Below, one piece after another: positions 1 through 8,383 of a stretch of DNA of 18,389 nucleotides (positions are counted from its first letter, which is position 1; the number at the start of each line of letters is the position of its first letter). The position numbers and the translations under genes were made by a program. The notes beneath the pieces are model-generated. The model searched no databases. It was not told where the DNA came from and was given only the letters and a program-made list of their open reading frames with translations. Origin of the DNA: Bisporella sp. PMI_857 (lineage: Eukaryota > Ascomycota > Leotiomycetes > Helotiales > Helotiaceae); assembly GCA_021307315.1 (NCBI GenBank), contig JAJSPD010000219.1, positions 1 through 18,389 of the forward strand, given 5' to 3'.

Positions 1-1201
1 TTATATCCTAGAGCTCAGAAGGTAACTTAGGAAAGTGAACAAAACTGCGAAGTACTTTTGGAGATAACATAATTGGATATTATTGTTACAAAAATTTGCT
101 GGTCTTCTAGCGCTTTAATACAAAACTTAGTACTGGGGTGGAGGCTCTGGGAAATATTTTGAGCATTAACTATTGGAGGCTAATCTTGGGCGTCTATTTG
201 TGGATTCGTCACGCTTTGCCAGGGATAGGCTAACTGCTGCGAAGGCTTAGAGGGACCAGTTCTAGCTCCGAACAGTGTGACCAAAAAAAAATCAGCAAAT
301 TGATTTAAATCAAATAATCAATTCAGATTTTTTTCGGTTTTGATTTGTTAAAATTTTGATTTTTGTCAGGTTCCAGACTGGTATATGTAGTAGGATAAGC
401 ATTCTGGCAGGCGACGTCGGATATTGTACCTTTTTGGCCCGCTTAGTGCTATGGTAAAGCTTATCAACCTTAGCGTCTGACATTTTTGTCACGATCATGG
501 GTCATGTGACCTAGATGGGCTTGGCACGACCCTCATTTCTATCATGATGGCGTACAACAATTGCCTTTCCTCCTTAGTTTAGTATCCTCGTAATAGAACC
601 ACCTTACTAGCCGCCTTACCAGGCCAAAGGTGTGACGGCGCAGCATGAATAGCTTTTACCACGTTGCCAACTGGCCCAAAAAGGCACTAGAATTGGTTGG
701 AAACCAATTCGCTATTCAACTATAAGTAGGTGACGCCGCAGCCGTCACAAAAGGATTTGGCTTCGTGACAATTTTGATTTTGATTTTAAAATTTGAATAT
801 TCTGAATATTCAAATTATTCAAATTATTTACGTGACTTTTAAAAAAATTATAAAATAAATCAAAAATGTTATAAATACAATGCCTTCGAAGAGAGAGAGA
901 GCGCGGGACTTCCGGAATAAAATTCGCCCGAACCCGGATAACGTAATATCCGTGTGATTTTTCTGTTCTGTGATCACGTGTGTTGCTTTCTTTTTATACT
1001 CCACGTTTCCGCTTTGTACCAGCTTCGTCCAAGCTCTTCGCAACGTCCAGGTACTCCAGACGATATTTGTTTCAGAAGTTAGTATTTTAGGTGCCAGGTT
1101 TTTCTTTGTTAAACTGTTCGATTCTTTTTTCCCTACAGCTTTTTGATCTACTTATTTTTCGTGTTGATACACTTACTCTTAGCACTGCTTGTCTATTTAC
1201 T
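1..1201. other. Gene-free flank, AT-rich in parts
   Basis: No convincing coding region is seen on either strand; the short open frames here have no recognisable motif. Roughly 281-370 and 765-870 are very AT-rich, with a 14-bp palindrome (TTGATTTAAATCAA, 300-313) and repeated GAATATTC words. A 119-bp element with target duplications lies at 631-749 and is listed separately. The last few hundred bases probably form the 5' region of the Helitron, but its 5' terminus cannot be placed because only the dinucleotide TC would mark it. Confidence 0.6.
631..749. repeat. 119-bp TG...CA element with 5-bp target duplication
   Basis: The segment starts TGTGACGGC and ends GCCGTCACA, a perfect 9-bp terminal inverted repeat. 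It is flanked by the direct repeat AAAGG at 626-630 and 750-754. An inner pair, TGAATAGC and GCTATTCA, extends the fold. AATTGGTT-GGA-AACCAATT (691-709) forms an 8-bp hairpin. It has no coding capacity. TG...CA ends with a 5-bp duplication fit a very short solo LTR or TRIM-type element; a small MITE is the alternative. The orientation is unknown. Confidence 0.55.
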
Positions 1202-3359
1202 ATGCCTTCTTCCCGGGCCCCTACGGAAGAGAATGGTTCTGTCCCAGACAGGAACGTGGGCCAGCTGATAATACCAACCCAAATAGACCTCCTATATTTT
1301 TCTTATACTTTCCCAGCTTCTAGTTCTAACTAATCAATGTCTAGTAACCATGGGACACTACAGGCGCGAATTGACTTACAGAGGGAGAAGATTCGGACTC
1401 TCGAGCTTGCGGTGCAAGAACGGCAAAGAACTGAGCGACTTCGCGACCAAGAACAACGTCAGCGCAGACTCGAGCAGAGGCGCCAACGGGATGAACAGTT
1501 ACGCCAGGCTCGCTTAGCCCAGGAGGAGCGTAAACAGGAGCTAGAACGTCAACGGGATCAACAGCGTCGTAGGGAAAGGCAGGTCCGGGATAAATTGGGG
1601 ATAGAGGCTTTTTTACGCTATAAGGCAGCTGTTGAGGCGAGAAAGGCCGAGAGCAGCAGGCTAGCGAAGCTTAGGGAGGAGCAGGAGATGGAAGAACGAA
1701 GGCTAGTAATGCTTAGTGACCTAGAGCGGAAGAGAATGCTTGCTTATCAGCAAGACGAACAGCGGCGCAGAGACAGGCAGGCTCGCGATGAATCGGCCAT
1801 GCGTGCACGTTTACGCCACGAGGCTGATACACAGGCTCAAAGAATCCAGCAACGGCCACCTACACAAGAACGGATCGTTGCCTACGATGGTCCTATCCCG
1901 TCTTTTCTTGATCAGGAGTATCAGTACATGAGGCAGGCTTCGACTACTTTCCCCGAGGAGATTACTCCATCGATTCAGATGTCGTGTATGAAGGGCTACG
2001 AGAAGGCCATTTCCGATGCAGCGAAACGGGTACTATATGGACTTTGTGGAGGATTGTTCCAAGAGGATGAGATGATAAGTGTCGGTCTTCAAGATGACAG
2101 CCTACAATACTTTCTCCGAGCGACAAACACAGCTCCTGACTGTTGCGCCGTCAAGGACAACATGGTCAGCTTGTGTACTCTTTGTAACTCGGCTATCGCG
2201 AAACGGGCCATCTCGCTGCTTTCGGCTGGTAATTTTGTTAATTGTCTATTCTGTCAAGAGTATCCAGAAGTTTTGAGGAATTTCAATACCGTCGAAGAGG
2301 CTTTCATTGCACGGGCTTACGTTATTGGCATATTCCTGAAACTTACGTCGGGTGCCAAGAAGAGTATGAGTTATAGGGGAAGCCGTGGCTATTCGGTTGC
2401 CGTGAGACAGGACCTAAGCAGTCTTTTGAAAATCTTACCAGCTAAGAGATTACGGGATCACACGACAATTACTGTTAGCTAGGATCGGGGAATTTCTTTT
2501 TCGGAAGAGAACCTGGCTCGTTTCTGCTCCGTTGATAAAGCGAAGGTCCTGGATGCTTTGTTATAGCTCTGCGCTAATAATCCCGTCTATAAATCGGTGG
2601 CCATCGATTATTCTGTTTTGGACTTTTAGCCCGATTATCATATTCTTCAAAAGATTAGAGATGCTTTTATTACTTTGGGACCTGAGCCCGGTTCGACAGA
2701 CTTTCCGGTAGAAGATAAGCGGGAAAGCTACGCTACATCGTTACAGGGTAGGGCTTTTGAAAACGAGTTGGATGCAAAAGTAGAGGACGCTAAGCCTGGC
2801 AGCATTCTTAGCCGGTCTTATTTCTCCGATTTTCATGGTCAAGATTTTCACTTTACTCCTGCTACTTTGGCAAGCTTACAAGCTATTCTTCAAGAGCTAG
2901 ATTCGGACGACCTAGTCCTAGACGAGGAATTTACTACCGATGAATATGATAATAAAAGGAGGAGATTCAACGATTATTCTCGGCCGCCGCATATATTGTA
3001 CAAGACGACAAGGGAACTGCCGCCCAAAAATGCGTTTATTAACCCCGACTATTTTACGGCAGCATTCTCTACTCTGTTTCCGTTTGGCATTAGTGGCCAT
3101 TTAGGCGATGCGAATAGAAACCGGCTAGAGGAAGTATCTTTTAAAGCCTTTGCCAAATATGCAATGCTACACTATTCGTTACTGTAAGTGTTCCACAATT
3201 CGTGTTATGTCTTTCTAATATTTATAGCTTCTCTCAACACTATACCTTTATGTTTTATATCTATGATTTAATCCTGATTCGACAATCGTTTTTTGGGAAT
3301 TACGTCCAGGTTAAAAACGGATATTGAGCTAAAGCTACGCAAAAGCTTGCTAGACTATC
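1202..3359 (+). pseudogene. Helitron protein, N-terminal part (coiled coil, DUF6570-like, start of Rep region)
   Basis: The frame begins at ATG 1202 (MPSSRAPTEENG) or, after a TAA at 1331-1333, at ATG 1337. About 180 residues rich in Arg, Glu and Gln form a long predicted coiled coil. A Cys-rich domain follows (CTLC near 2173, then GNFVNCLFC and EEAFIARAY), resembling the DUF6570 domain found in Helitron proteins. Stops at 2480, 2564 and 2627 are all TAG where related proteins would have Trp (for example LL-stop-LCANNPVY), with sense reading resuming in the same frame. The typical motif NPDYFTAAFSTLFPFG lies near 3040-3090. After the intron at 3184-3227 the frame continues (HYTFMFYIYDLI) to a TGA at 3325-3327, then LARLS at the solo LTR junction. 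The CAA-to-TAA explanation of the 1331 stop is inferred. Confidence 0.8.
3184..3227 (+). other. 44-nt spliceosomal intron in the Helitron gene
   Basis: The segment begins GTAAGT, has a branch-like CTAAT at 3215-3219 and ends TTATAG. Removing it bypasses the in-frame TAA at 3185-3187 and joins LHYSL to FSQHYTFMFYIYD, as expected for the conserved Helitron N domain. The size and signals are normal for a filamentous ascomycete. Splicing is inferred. Confidence 0.65.
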
Positions 3360-3647
3360 TGTAACAACTCAAGCTGAACAGGGATCTCGATCCGTAGATC
3401 TAGGTAGAAGGACTCAGAGGTGTGAACAACTATCAATTGTTATAACTAAGAGAACAAGCTACAGACAGAAGAAGGGAAGGAAAGCAGTGCCTTATATACA
3501 GGAGGCTGGCCAGGGGCCAGCGTAAGCGAGCCCTGTAGCATCGGTCGCCAAGCTCTGGGTTGCCGAGCCCTGTGGTAGCAGGGGCCAAGCTCTACCGAGC
3601 TCTGCGGTGTCTGGCGCCAAGCTCGAGATAGGGCCAGGGCCGTGACA
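3360..3647 (+). mobile_element. Solo LTR, 288 bp, inserted in the Helitron
   Basis: The segment runs from TGTAACAACTC to CCGTGACA and is flanked by the 5-bp direct repeat CTATC (3355-3359 and 3648-3652). No internal retrotransposon sequence is present, so it is a solo LTR left by LTR-LTR recombination. A TATA-like TATATA at 3493-3498 suggests + orientation. The 3' half holds three spaced copies of GCCAAGCTC within a GC-rich, repetitive stretch (about 3548-3625). It differs from the 260-bp LTR family here, although both start TGTAACAAC. Its removal restores the Helitron frame exactly. Confidence 0.85.
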
Positions 3648-4099
3648 CTATCAGCCGATGACTTGCAACAGGCGGCGGAGGAATTCAAGGACGAAAAGAA
3701 AATCTCAGGTTCTGCTATCTACAGTCTGATTACTAACATAAGAATCATATCGTCTTTTAATCCAAAATCGTTCGAAAAGAAAATAAAGTTCAGAAACCTG
3801 ATTTTCGGGAAGATCGGCCGTTTTAAGCTTCTACTTATCTGGTTCACGCTTAATCCCAAGAATATTAGTAATATCTTCGTGATCAGACTCGCTGGTAAAA
3901 AAGTTTCGCTAAATAAGCCAGGTATTAAGTCCACACTCTTACAACTCACGATTAAGAATCCGAGTGTCGTCGCCCAGTTTTTTCATGTTGTCGTGAATTC
4001 GTTCTTCGGCAGCTTTTTTAAAACGCTTTCTAGAGAATCTGGTATCTTCGGCACCGTTACTTTTTACTTTGGAATAGTTGAATCCACTACACGAATACT
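3648..4099 (+). pseudogene. Helitron protein, middle segment leading to the Rep HxH motif
   Basis: This segment lies between the two solo LTRs and is open throughout. It reads SADDLQQAAEEF, then SFNPKSFEKKIKFRNLIFG, LIWFTLNP, VAQFFHVVVNSFF and FYFGIVESTTRI. These follow the conserved order before the Rep catalytic site in Helitrons: F.LNP, VAQFF and YFG.VE. The expected HLHGF motif comes next but is separated by the 260-bp solo LTR and resumes at 4365. The codon at the left LTR junction is split TC|A and the one at the right junction CT|A; both rejoin in frame. Confidence 0.85.
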
Positions 4100-4359
4100 T
4101 GTAACGACGCAAGGAATCACGGGCTAGAATAGAGGCATATGGGAGTGCGTACAATAGGCTGATAGTGATTGCCTTATAGGTCTACCTACGAAGGATACAA
4201 AAACATGAGGAACCACGGTAGAGAGTGGGAGCAGGCCCTTTATGTAGGCGACTCCAACTCTCCCCCGTATCGGCTCTGAAACCCCTCATACCCTGATCGC
4301 CATCCCTTGCTCCTGTGCCATGACCTTCGTGCCGCACCTTGGGCATACCGGTTGTTACA
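4100..4359 (-). mobile_element. Solo LTR, 260 bp, antisense copy of the chromovirus LTR
   Basis: The + strand reads TGTAACGACGC ... CGGTTGTTACA, flanked by ATACT duplications (4095-4099 and 4360-4364). Its reverse complement matches the 5' LTR at 10804-11063 at every one of the 260 positions compared by eye. It therefore belongs to the chromovirus family, in the opposite orientation, and reached its solo state recently. It splits the Helitron Rep gene just before the HxH motif, and its removal restores the frame. Confidence 0.93.
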
Positions 4360-5917
4360 ATACTACTCCACTTTCATGGATTTGCCTAGCTCGCAGGGAA
4401 CTTTGGTGCCGCGAATTTATATAAAAGACTAAAAACCGACCTCGAATTCAAGGACCAAGTCATCGCTTATATCCGTTCAACAGTAAAAGAAACGGTGGAT
4501 ATAAGTGAAGGCTAGCAATTTCAATCGGAAGCTCCGGGCGCATCGGCTTTTACTATACAAGGAAATATGACCGCGGCCGAATTCTAAAAGGCTTTAGATA
4601 TTAACTCAAATAACGTGGCAGCGCAAGTGCAGATGCACACTTATAGCAAAACGTGTACCAAATACCAGAAAAGCGGCCGAAAATCAGGTTTCAAAGCAAA
4701 TTCTGTTTCGATTGTTCAGATTGAAAAAATGGCGACCGACGCTGATTACACTCTGCAACGTCCACAGACCTAGAAGCAGTCGCCGCTGCAGATATGCAGG
4801 TTTTTCTTCCTAAGACCGCTGGTTCCAGAATCTATGGTTACGGAAAAAGGCTATATACGGATAGAAAAGAATCACCAGTATGTAAACAAGTACAATCCCG
4901 TTATTGCGTCTGCGATAAGATGCAACCACAACATCAGCTTCACTCCGTCGTCTTTCAAAGTGCTCGCCGCCGTCTATTACATGACTAACTATGCGACTAA
5001 AGCTCAGGTTGACCAGGGTCAGCTTGTACTAGCTGCCGCGGTTTTAAAGAAGGCCCAAAAGACGGCCGAAGCGGCGGCCGCTGAGAATGCTGACTTGCTT
5101 GCTCTAAAGCCGCTTGATATGTCGAAATTCGCTCTGAAAGCCTATAATCGCTTTACGAAAGATGTGGAAGTTGGCGCTCCGGCCGTGGCCCACTTCCTGC
5201 TTGGCCACCTGTCGGGCTATATTCCAGAGAGCGACAAATCGGTCACGATCAATTTTTACTGGGTCAAGATACACTTCCGCAAGGTTCTAAACAGTTTATT
5301 ATTAAGCGAATCTAGCTCTAAAGAGATATTAGAGACCGCAAATCAGTATACCAACTTTGATGGTCGTATTCGCCGCCCGTTTATCTACGAAAACTACGAA
5401 CATCGAGGTACTAAATTGGCTCATTTATGCTTTTATGAATATGCCTCCCAAATCTTCGTACAAACGTTGAAAAGCGCCAAAGATCGAATCTACTGTTTTC
5501 CTTTCGATTCTACTTTTTACATGCAACCTATATCCAGGTTTCAGTCAGTTCGCTAAAGTCGTTAAAGACCCCTTTTTTGTGTAGCAGTTTTACTTCTATG
5601 ACGAAGCGGGATAATAATGTTCTAGATACCATTCTATAGACACAAGACGAGATTTATAAGGTTCTACTCGGTCTATTCTACCCATAGAATAGCCTCCGCG
5701 GCCTCCGAAGTAACCACATCGTATTACTCCGTGCTGCACAATACAAAAACACCTAGCTATAGAACTTCTTTGCCTTTTTTCTCTTTCCGTATCTGGTTCA
5801 GCTATCCGAGAACGTTATGCTTCTTCGGCGGAGCAAAGAAGCAGCTGACCGGGACAAAAAAGAGCGTGGGATAGAGTTTGATGACTATCTCGAAACTATA
5901 GACTATGATATTTATAA
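4360..5917 (+). pseudogene. Helitron protein, Rep catalytic segment to pre-helicase region
   Basis: The frame resumes as LLHFHGFA, the Rep metal-binding HxH motif, with a TAG at 4387 where Trp is expected. Further stops are at 4513, 4585 and 4771. VQMHTYSKTC, CRFFFLRPLVPES, NKYNPVIAS and CNHNISFTP follow the usual order. YYMTNYATK (about 4975-5001) carries the Tyr-x3-Tyr pair expected for the nicking tyrosines, followed by Lys. The frame is open to 5556. Two apparent compensating single-base frameshifts follow (about 5530-5610). From about 5610 the third frame reads TQDEIYKVLLGLFYP, LSENVMLLRRSKEAADRD and EFDDYLETIDYDIYN. This stretch has TAG at 5637, 5685, 5754 and 5760, again where Trp fits. 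The MULE target duplication forms its end. Frameshift positions are inferred. Confidence 0.8.
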
Positions 5918-6000
5918 CGGCAAATATCTCATATACCACAAAAAAGTGCCCATATTTCTCATATACCACTACTTTTTTTGACGAATATCTCATATACCAC
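5918..6000 (+). repeat. MULE left terminal inverted repeat
   Basis: This 83-bp repeat holds three direct copies of the 12-mer CTCATATACCAC at 5928, 5958 and 5989, spaced 30-31 bp apart. The arm at 5970-6000 folds back on 6005-6035 with 31 perfect base pairs and a 4-nt TTTT loop, so the inner TIR end is followed by an inverted copy of itself. Such spaced subterminal motifs are probable transposase binding sites (inference). Confidence 0.92.
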
Positions 6001-6132
6001 TTTTGTGGTATATGAGATATTCGTCAAAAAAAGTATGGTATATCAGATATTCGTCAACACTCGCTATAAAGCCTGTAATACAAGCGCTGTAAGCCTAAAA
6101 TCATTGTCATTTTTTTCAACTTTTTAACTCTT

Positions 6133-8091
6133 TTATTCTAAACTTTGTAATCCATATCCTCTTCCAGACCTTGTAGCGTACCGTAAAGGCAATTCAATAT
6201 CGACAAATTGGTGATCTACAATTATTCCACTTTCAACGTCTGAAAGCTCGTTGCTATCAAGTCGATCAACGTCCTCTATTTGTATGCTCAATTCTCGATC
6301 AAGGCGCTCTGCCTCTTCTTCATTCTCACTCCCTTCTTCCTCTTCCTCTTCTTCATTCTCTTCTTCATTTTCAGATTGTAGCCATTCCCAAGCTCTTTGT
6401 CGACGTCTGCTAGAAACAGGCTGATTCGTACAACGACGACGATTATGACCCCATTCAAGGCAATTGCTACAGCGGGTTTGCTTTTTATTCCATGTGCCTT
6501 TGCGTATTCGTTTAGTTCGAGGTCGGCCGATTGACTTTTGTACTGTAGGAGGTTTGATTGAATTATCGCAAGGTAGGTCGACTGTCGATATTGGTGCTAA
6601 TGAAGCTTGATAGGTATCGCGATAAAAGCCAGCTGTAAATAAATTATCGAAATAATCAACTGGGTCAGTACGAAGAATCCTTGCAGCTGCGATTGCATGA
6701 GAACAAGGCGATTGAAACTGGTAAAAAGCTGTACAATCACAATGTTTTTCATTCAGGTTTACCATCCACTTACGACCTGATTCAGGATCCTCAACTTGCG
6801 CAACAGCTTCATTCGAAGGATAAACTCGATATCGACGAGAAGCTTTAAAACGATCTTTGAATTTGGCCATAGGCACGTCGGCAAGGCTTTCAGATTTGCT
6901 TCCTTCTGTACGTCTTCTGAACCACATTTCTGAAGTCAAAAGATAAATACTATCTAACAATTGAAGAGGAGGCATCTGGCGATATTTGTTCCAAGCTGAA
7001 TTCAAAGACTCAACAATATTCGAAGTGTTATGGCCAAATTGAGGATATTGCGAGTAAGCTTTGGTCCAGAGCTTATTGTCGATATTAGAAAGGTAATTGA
7101 ACGCGTCAATACTCAATTCTCTCATTTTTACCATTTCGGCTTCAAACAACTGAGGCGTTTTTGCTTCACATATTCTCCAGAACAATGGCCTTACTTTATT
7201 GCCAAATCTTTGCTGTAAGTTATCGGCAATATGCTGACAACAGTGAAGATGAATAGCGTTAGGATACAGCTTTGCAACAGCGTTTGCCATTCCTTTCTCG
7301 CGATCGGAAACAAAAGTATGCTGGTTCTGTACAGTAATAGGGAAAGCAAGCTTAAGGTGATGTAAAAACCACGTCTACCAGCGTTGATTTTCAACAGGTA
7401 CTAATCCCTAAGCTAAAGGAACAATCTTGTCGTTTGCGTCGATTCCACAACAAATCATCAATACCATACGATATCGAGACTTTGTATGAGTTCCATCAAT
7501 AGCATAAAACTGGCGAATACATTCAGAAGCAATACGAAGAGGGCCGGGAGCAAAAAAAGCTGCTTGGAATATACCGTCAGCTTGCGTTTGGAGTTCGGCG
7601 TAATTGTTTTCGTCGGCTTGCTTGAACCTTTCGACATAGCCAGGAAGCAACGCAAAAGATTCAGTTTCATCGCCGTAAAGCTCTTCTAAAACAGCTTGTT
7701 TAACACGGTACGCTTGGAGATATGGAATGTTGTTGAAAAATTGAAGGCGTTCATTCGACTGAATTTGTTTGGCAGTGATATCAGGATTGTCAATAATCGA
7801 CGCTCGGTGATGAGGTATTACGAACTTCAAATTATTCGTATTTGAAGCTGTCAAATGATTTGCAGGAGAGCAAGTATGAAGCTCCAAGTGAGTTATAACT
7901 ACGCCTTTTTTCTTAGAATCAACCGCTCTAATTTTGAATTTGCAAATATCTGCAGTACGGCACACAATATTGAAGCGTTGTTTATCGGAATGAGTAGCTT
8001 TCCATGATTCAGAAGCATTCGCAACAAAATCCTTTATAGCTTCTTTTGCTAACGCAATATTAGAAAAGGTATCACCGACGTGGAGCGCCAT
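6133..8091 (-). pseudogene. MULE transposase with SWIM and CCHC zinc fingers, broken by two stops
   Basis: This is a DDE transposase of the Mutator superfamily. I place the start at 8091 (MALHVGDTF); an in-frame ATG at 8202 lies in palindromic DNA. The N-terminus has a MuDR/FAR1-like Cys/His DNA-binding region (VCRTADICKF ... LELHTC). Catalytic candidates are Asp in AIDGTH (7495-7497), Asp in SDREKG (7303-7305, followed by HLHCCQH) and Glu in NIVESLN (7009-7011). A SWIM zinc finger (CDC ... CSH, about 6741-6697) and a CCHC knuckle (C-x2-C-x4-H-x4-C, about 6471-6430) follow, then a Glu-rich acidic tail. Two in-frame TAG codons (7408-7410 and 7375-7377) fall where relatives have Trp (LA-stop-GLVPVENQRW-stop-TWF). 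The rest of the frame is open, so the gene was lost recently. Confidence 0.9.
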
Positions 8092-8161
8092 GGCTATAAT
8101 AATGTTATAAAAGAACGATAATCGACAAAATACGAATATTTGATGTGCGTCAGGTGCTCTA

Positions 8162-8295
8162 GTCTCTTGGCGCAATGTATGGGTCTTCAAAATACTTAGC
8201 AATAAAACGATGGTATATGAGATATATTAGTGTTTCTCATATACCATCGTTTTGTCATTAGGTATCTGAAATACCACTGTTTTGCGCCAAGAGAC
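8162..8295. repeat. Nested palindromes upstream of the MULE transposase
   Basis: The outer arms are GTCTCTTGGCGCAA (8162-8175) and its perfect complement at 8282-8295. The inner arms are 19 bp, AAAACGATGGTATATGAGA (8204-8222), with a perfect complement at 8235-8253 and a 12-nt loop. The inner arms reuse the GGTATATGAG motif of the TIRs. The block lies between the right TIR and the transposase start, so it may be promoter DNA, extra transposase sites or an inserted fold-back element. Confidence 0.75.
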
Positions 8296-8300
8296 AAACG

Positions 8301-8383
8301 GTGGTATATGAGATATTCGTCAAAAAAAGTGGTGGTATATGAGAAATATGGGCACTTTTTTGTGGTATATGAGATATTTGCCG
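8301..8383 (-). repeat. MULE right terminal inverted repeat
   Basis: This is the inverted counterpart of 5918-6000. It carries GTGGTATATGAG at 8301, 8332 and 8362, mirroring the left end's ~30-bp spacing. The single mismatch between the TIRs is CCA here (read outside-in) and CTA on the left, a CpA to TpA change like the nonsense mutations elsewhere in the nest. Confidence 0.92.

Larger units (their letters stand above)
5918..8383 (-). mobile_element. MULE (Mutator-like) DNA transposon, 2,466 bp, with 83-bp TIRs
   Basis: The element is bounded by terminal inverted repeats at 5918-6000 and 8301-8383, both starting CGGCAAATATCTCATATACC from the outside and differing at one base (T left, C right). 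A 9-bp target duplication, TATTTATAA, flanks it at 5909-5917 and 8384-8392; 9 bp is typical for Mutator-like elements. It carries one gene, a minus-strand transposase broken by two TAG codons, so it is probably no longer autonomous. It is inserted in the Helitron, whose frame rejoins across it (DYDIYN-DDEKANV). Confidence 0.93.

Noticed and set aside
310..498. Minus-strand 62-aa ORF.
   Set aside because: Short, no motif, AT-rich composition and no supporting context.
281..870. AT-rich stretches at 281-370 and 765-870 as the two ends of one MITE.
   Set aside because: Both contain GTGAC and A/T runs, but they do not align as inverted repeats beyond low complexity, and no target duplication was found.
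3446..3688. Minus-strand 80-aa ORF over the first solo LTR.
   Set aside because: It arises from the GC-rich LTR repeats and crosses the LTR boundary, so it cannot be a real gene.
2480..5762. TAG read as Trp by an altered genetic code.
   Set aside because: Trp is written TGG throughout the intact chromovirus pol, TAG ends both gag and pol normally, and TAA and TGA stops plus frameshifts also occur in the Helitron. Mutation explains the pattern better.
8092..8202. Start of the MULE transposase at 8202.
   Set aside because: The extra 37 codons run through palindromic DNA near the TIR and do not resemble a transposase N-terminus; MALHVGDTF at 8091 is a better start.
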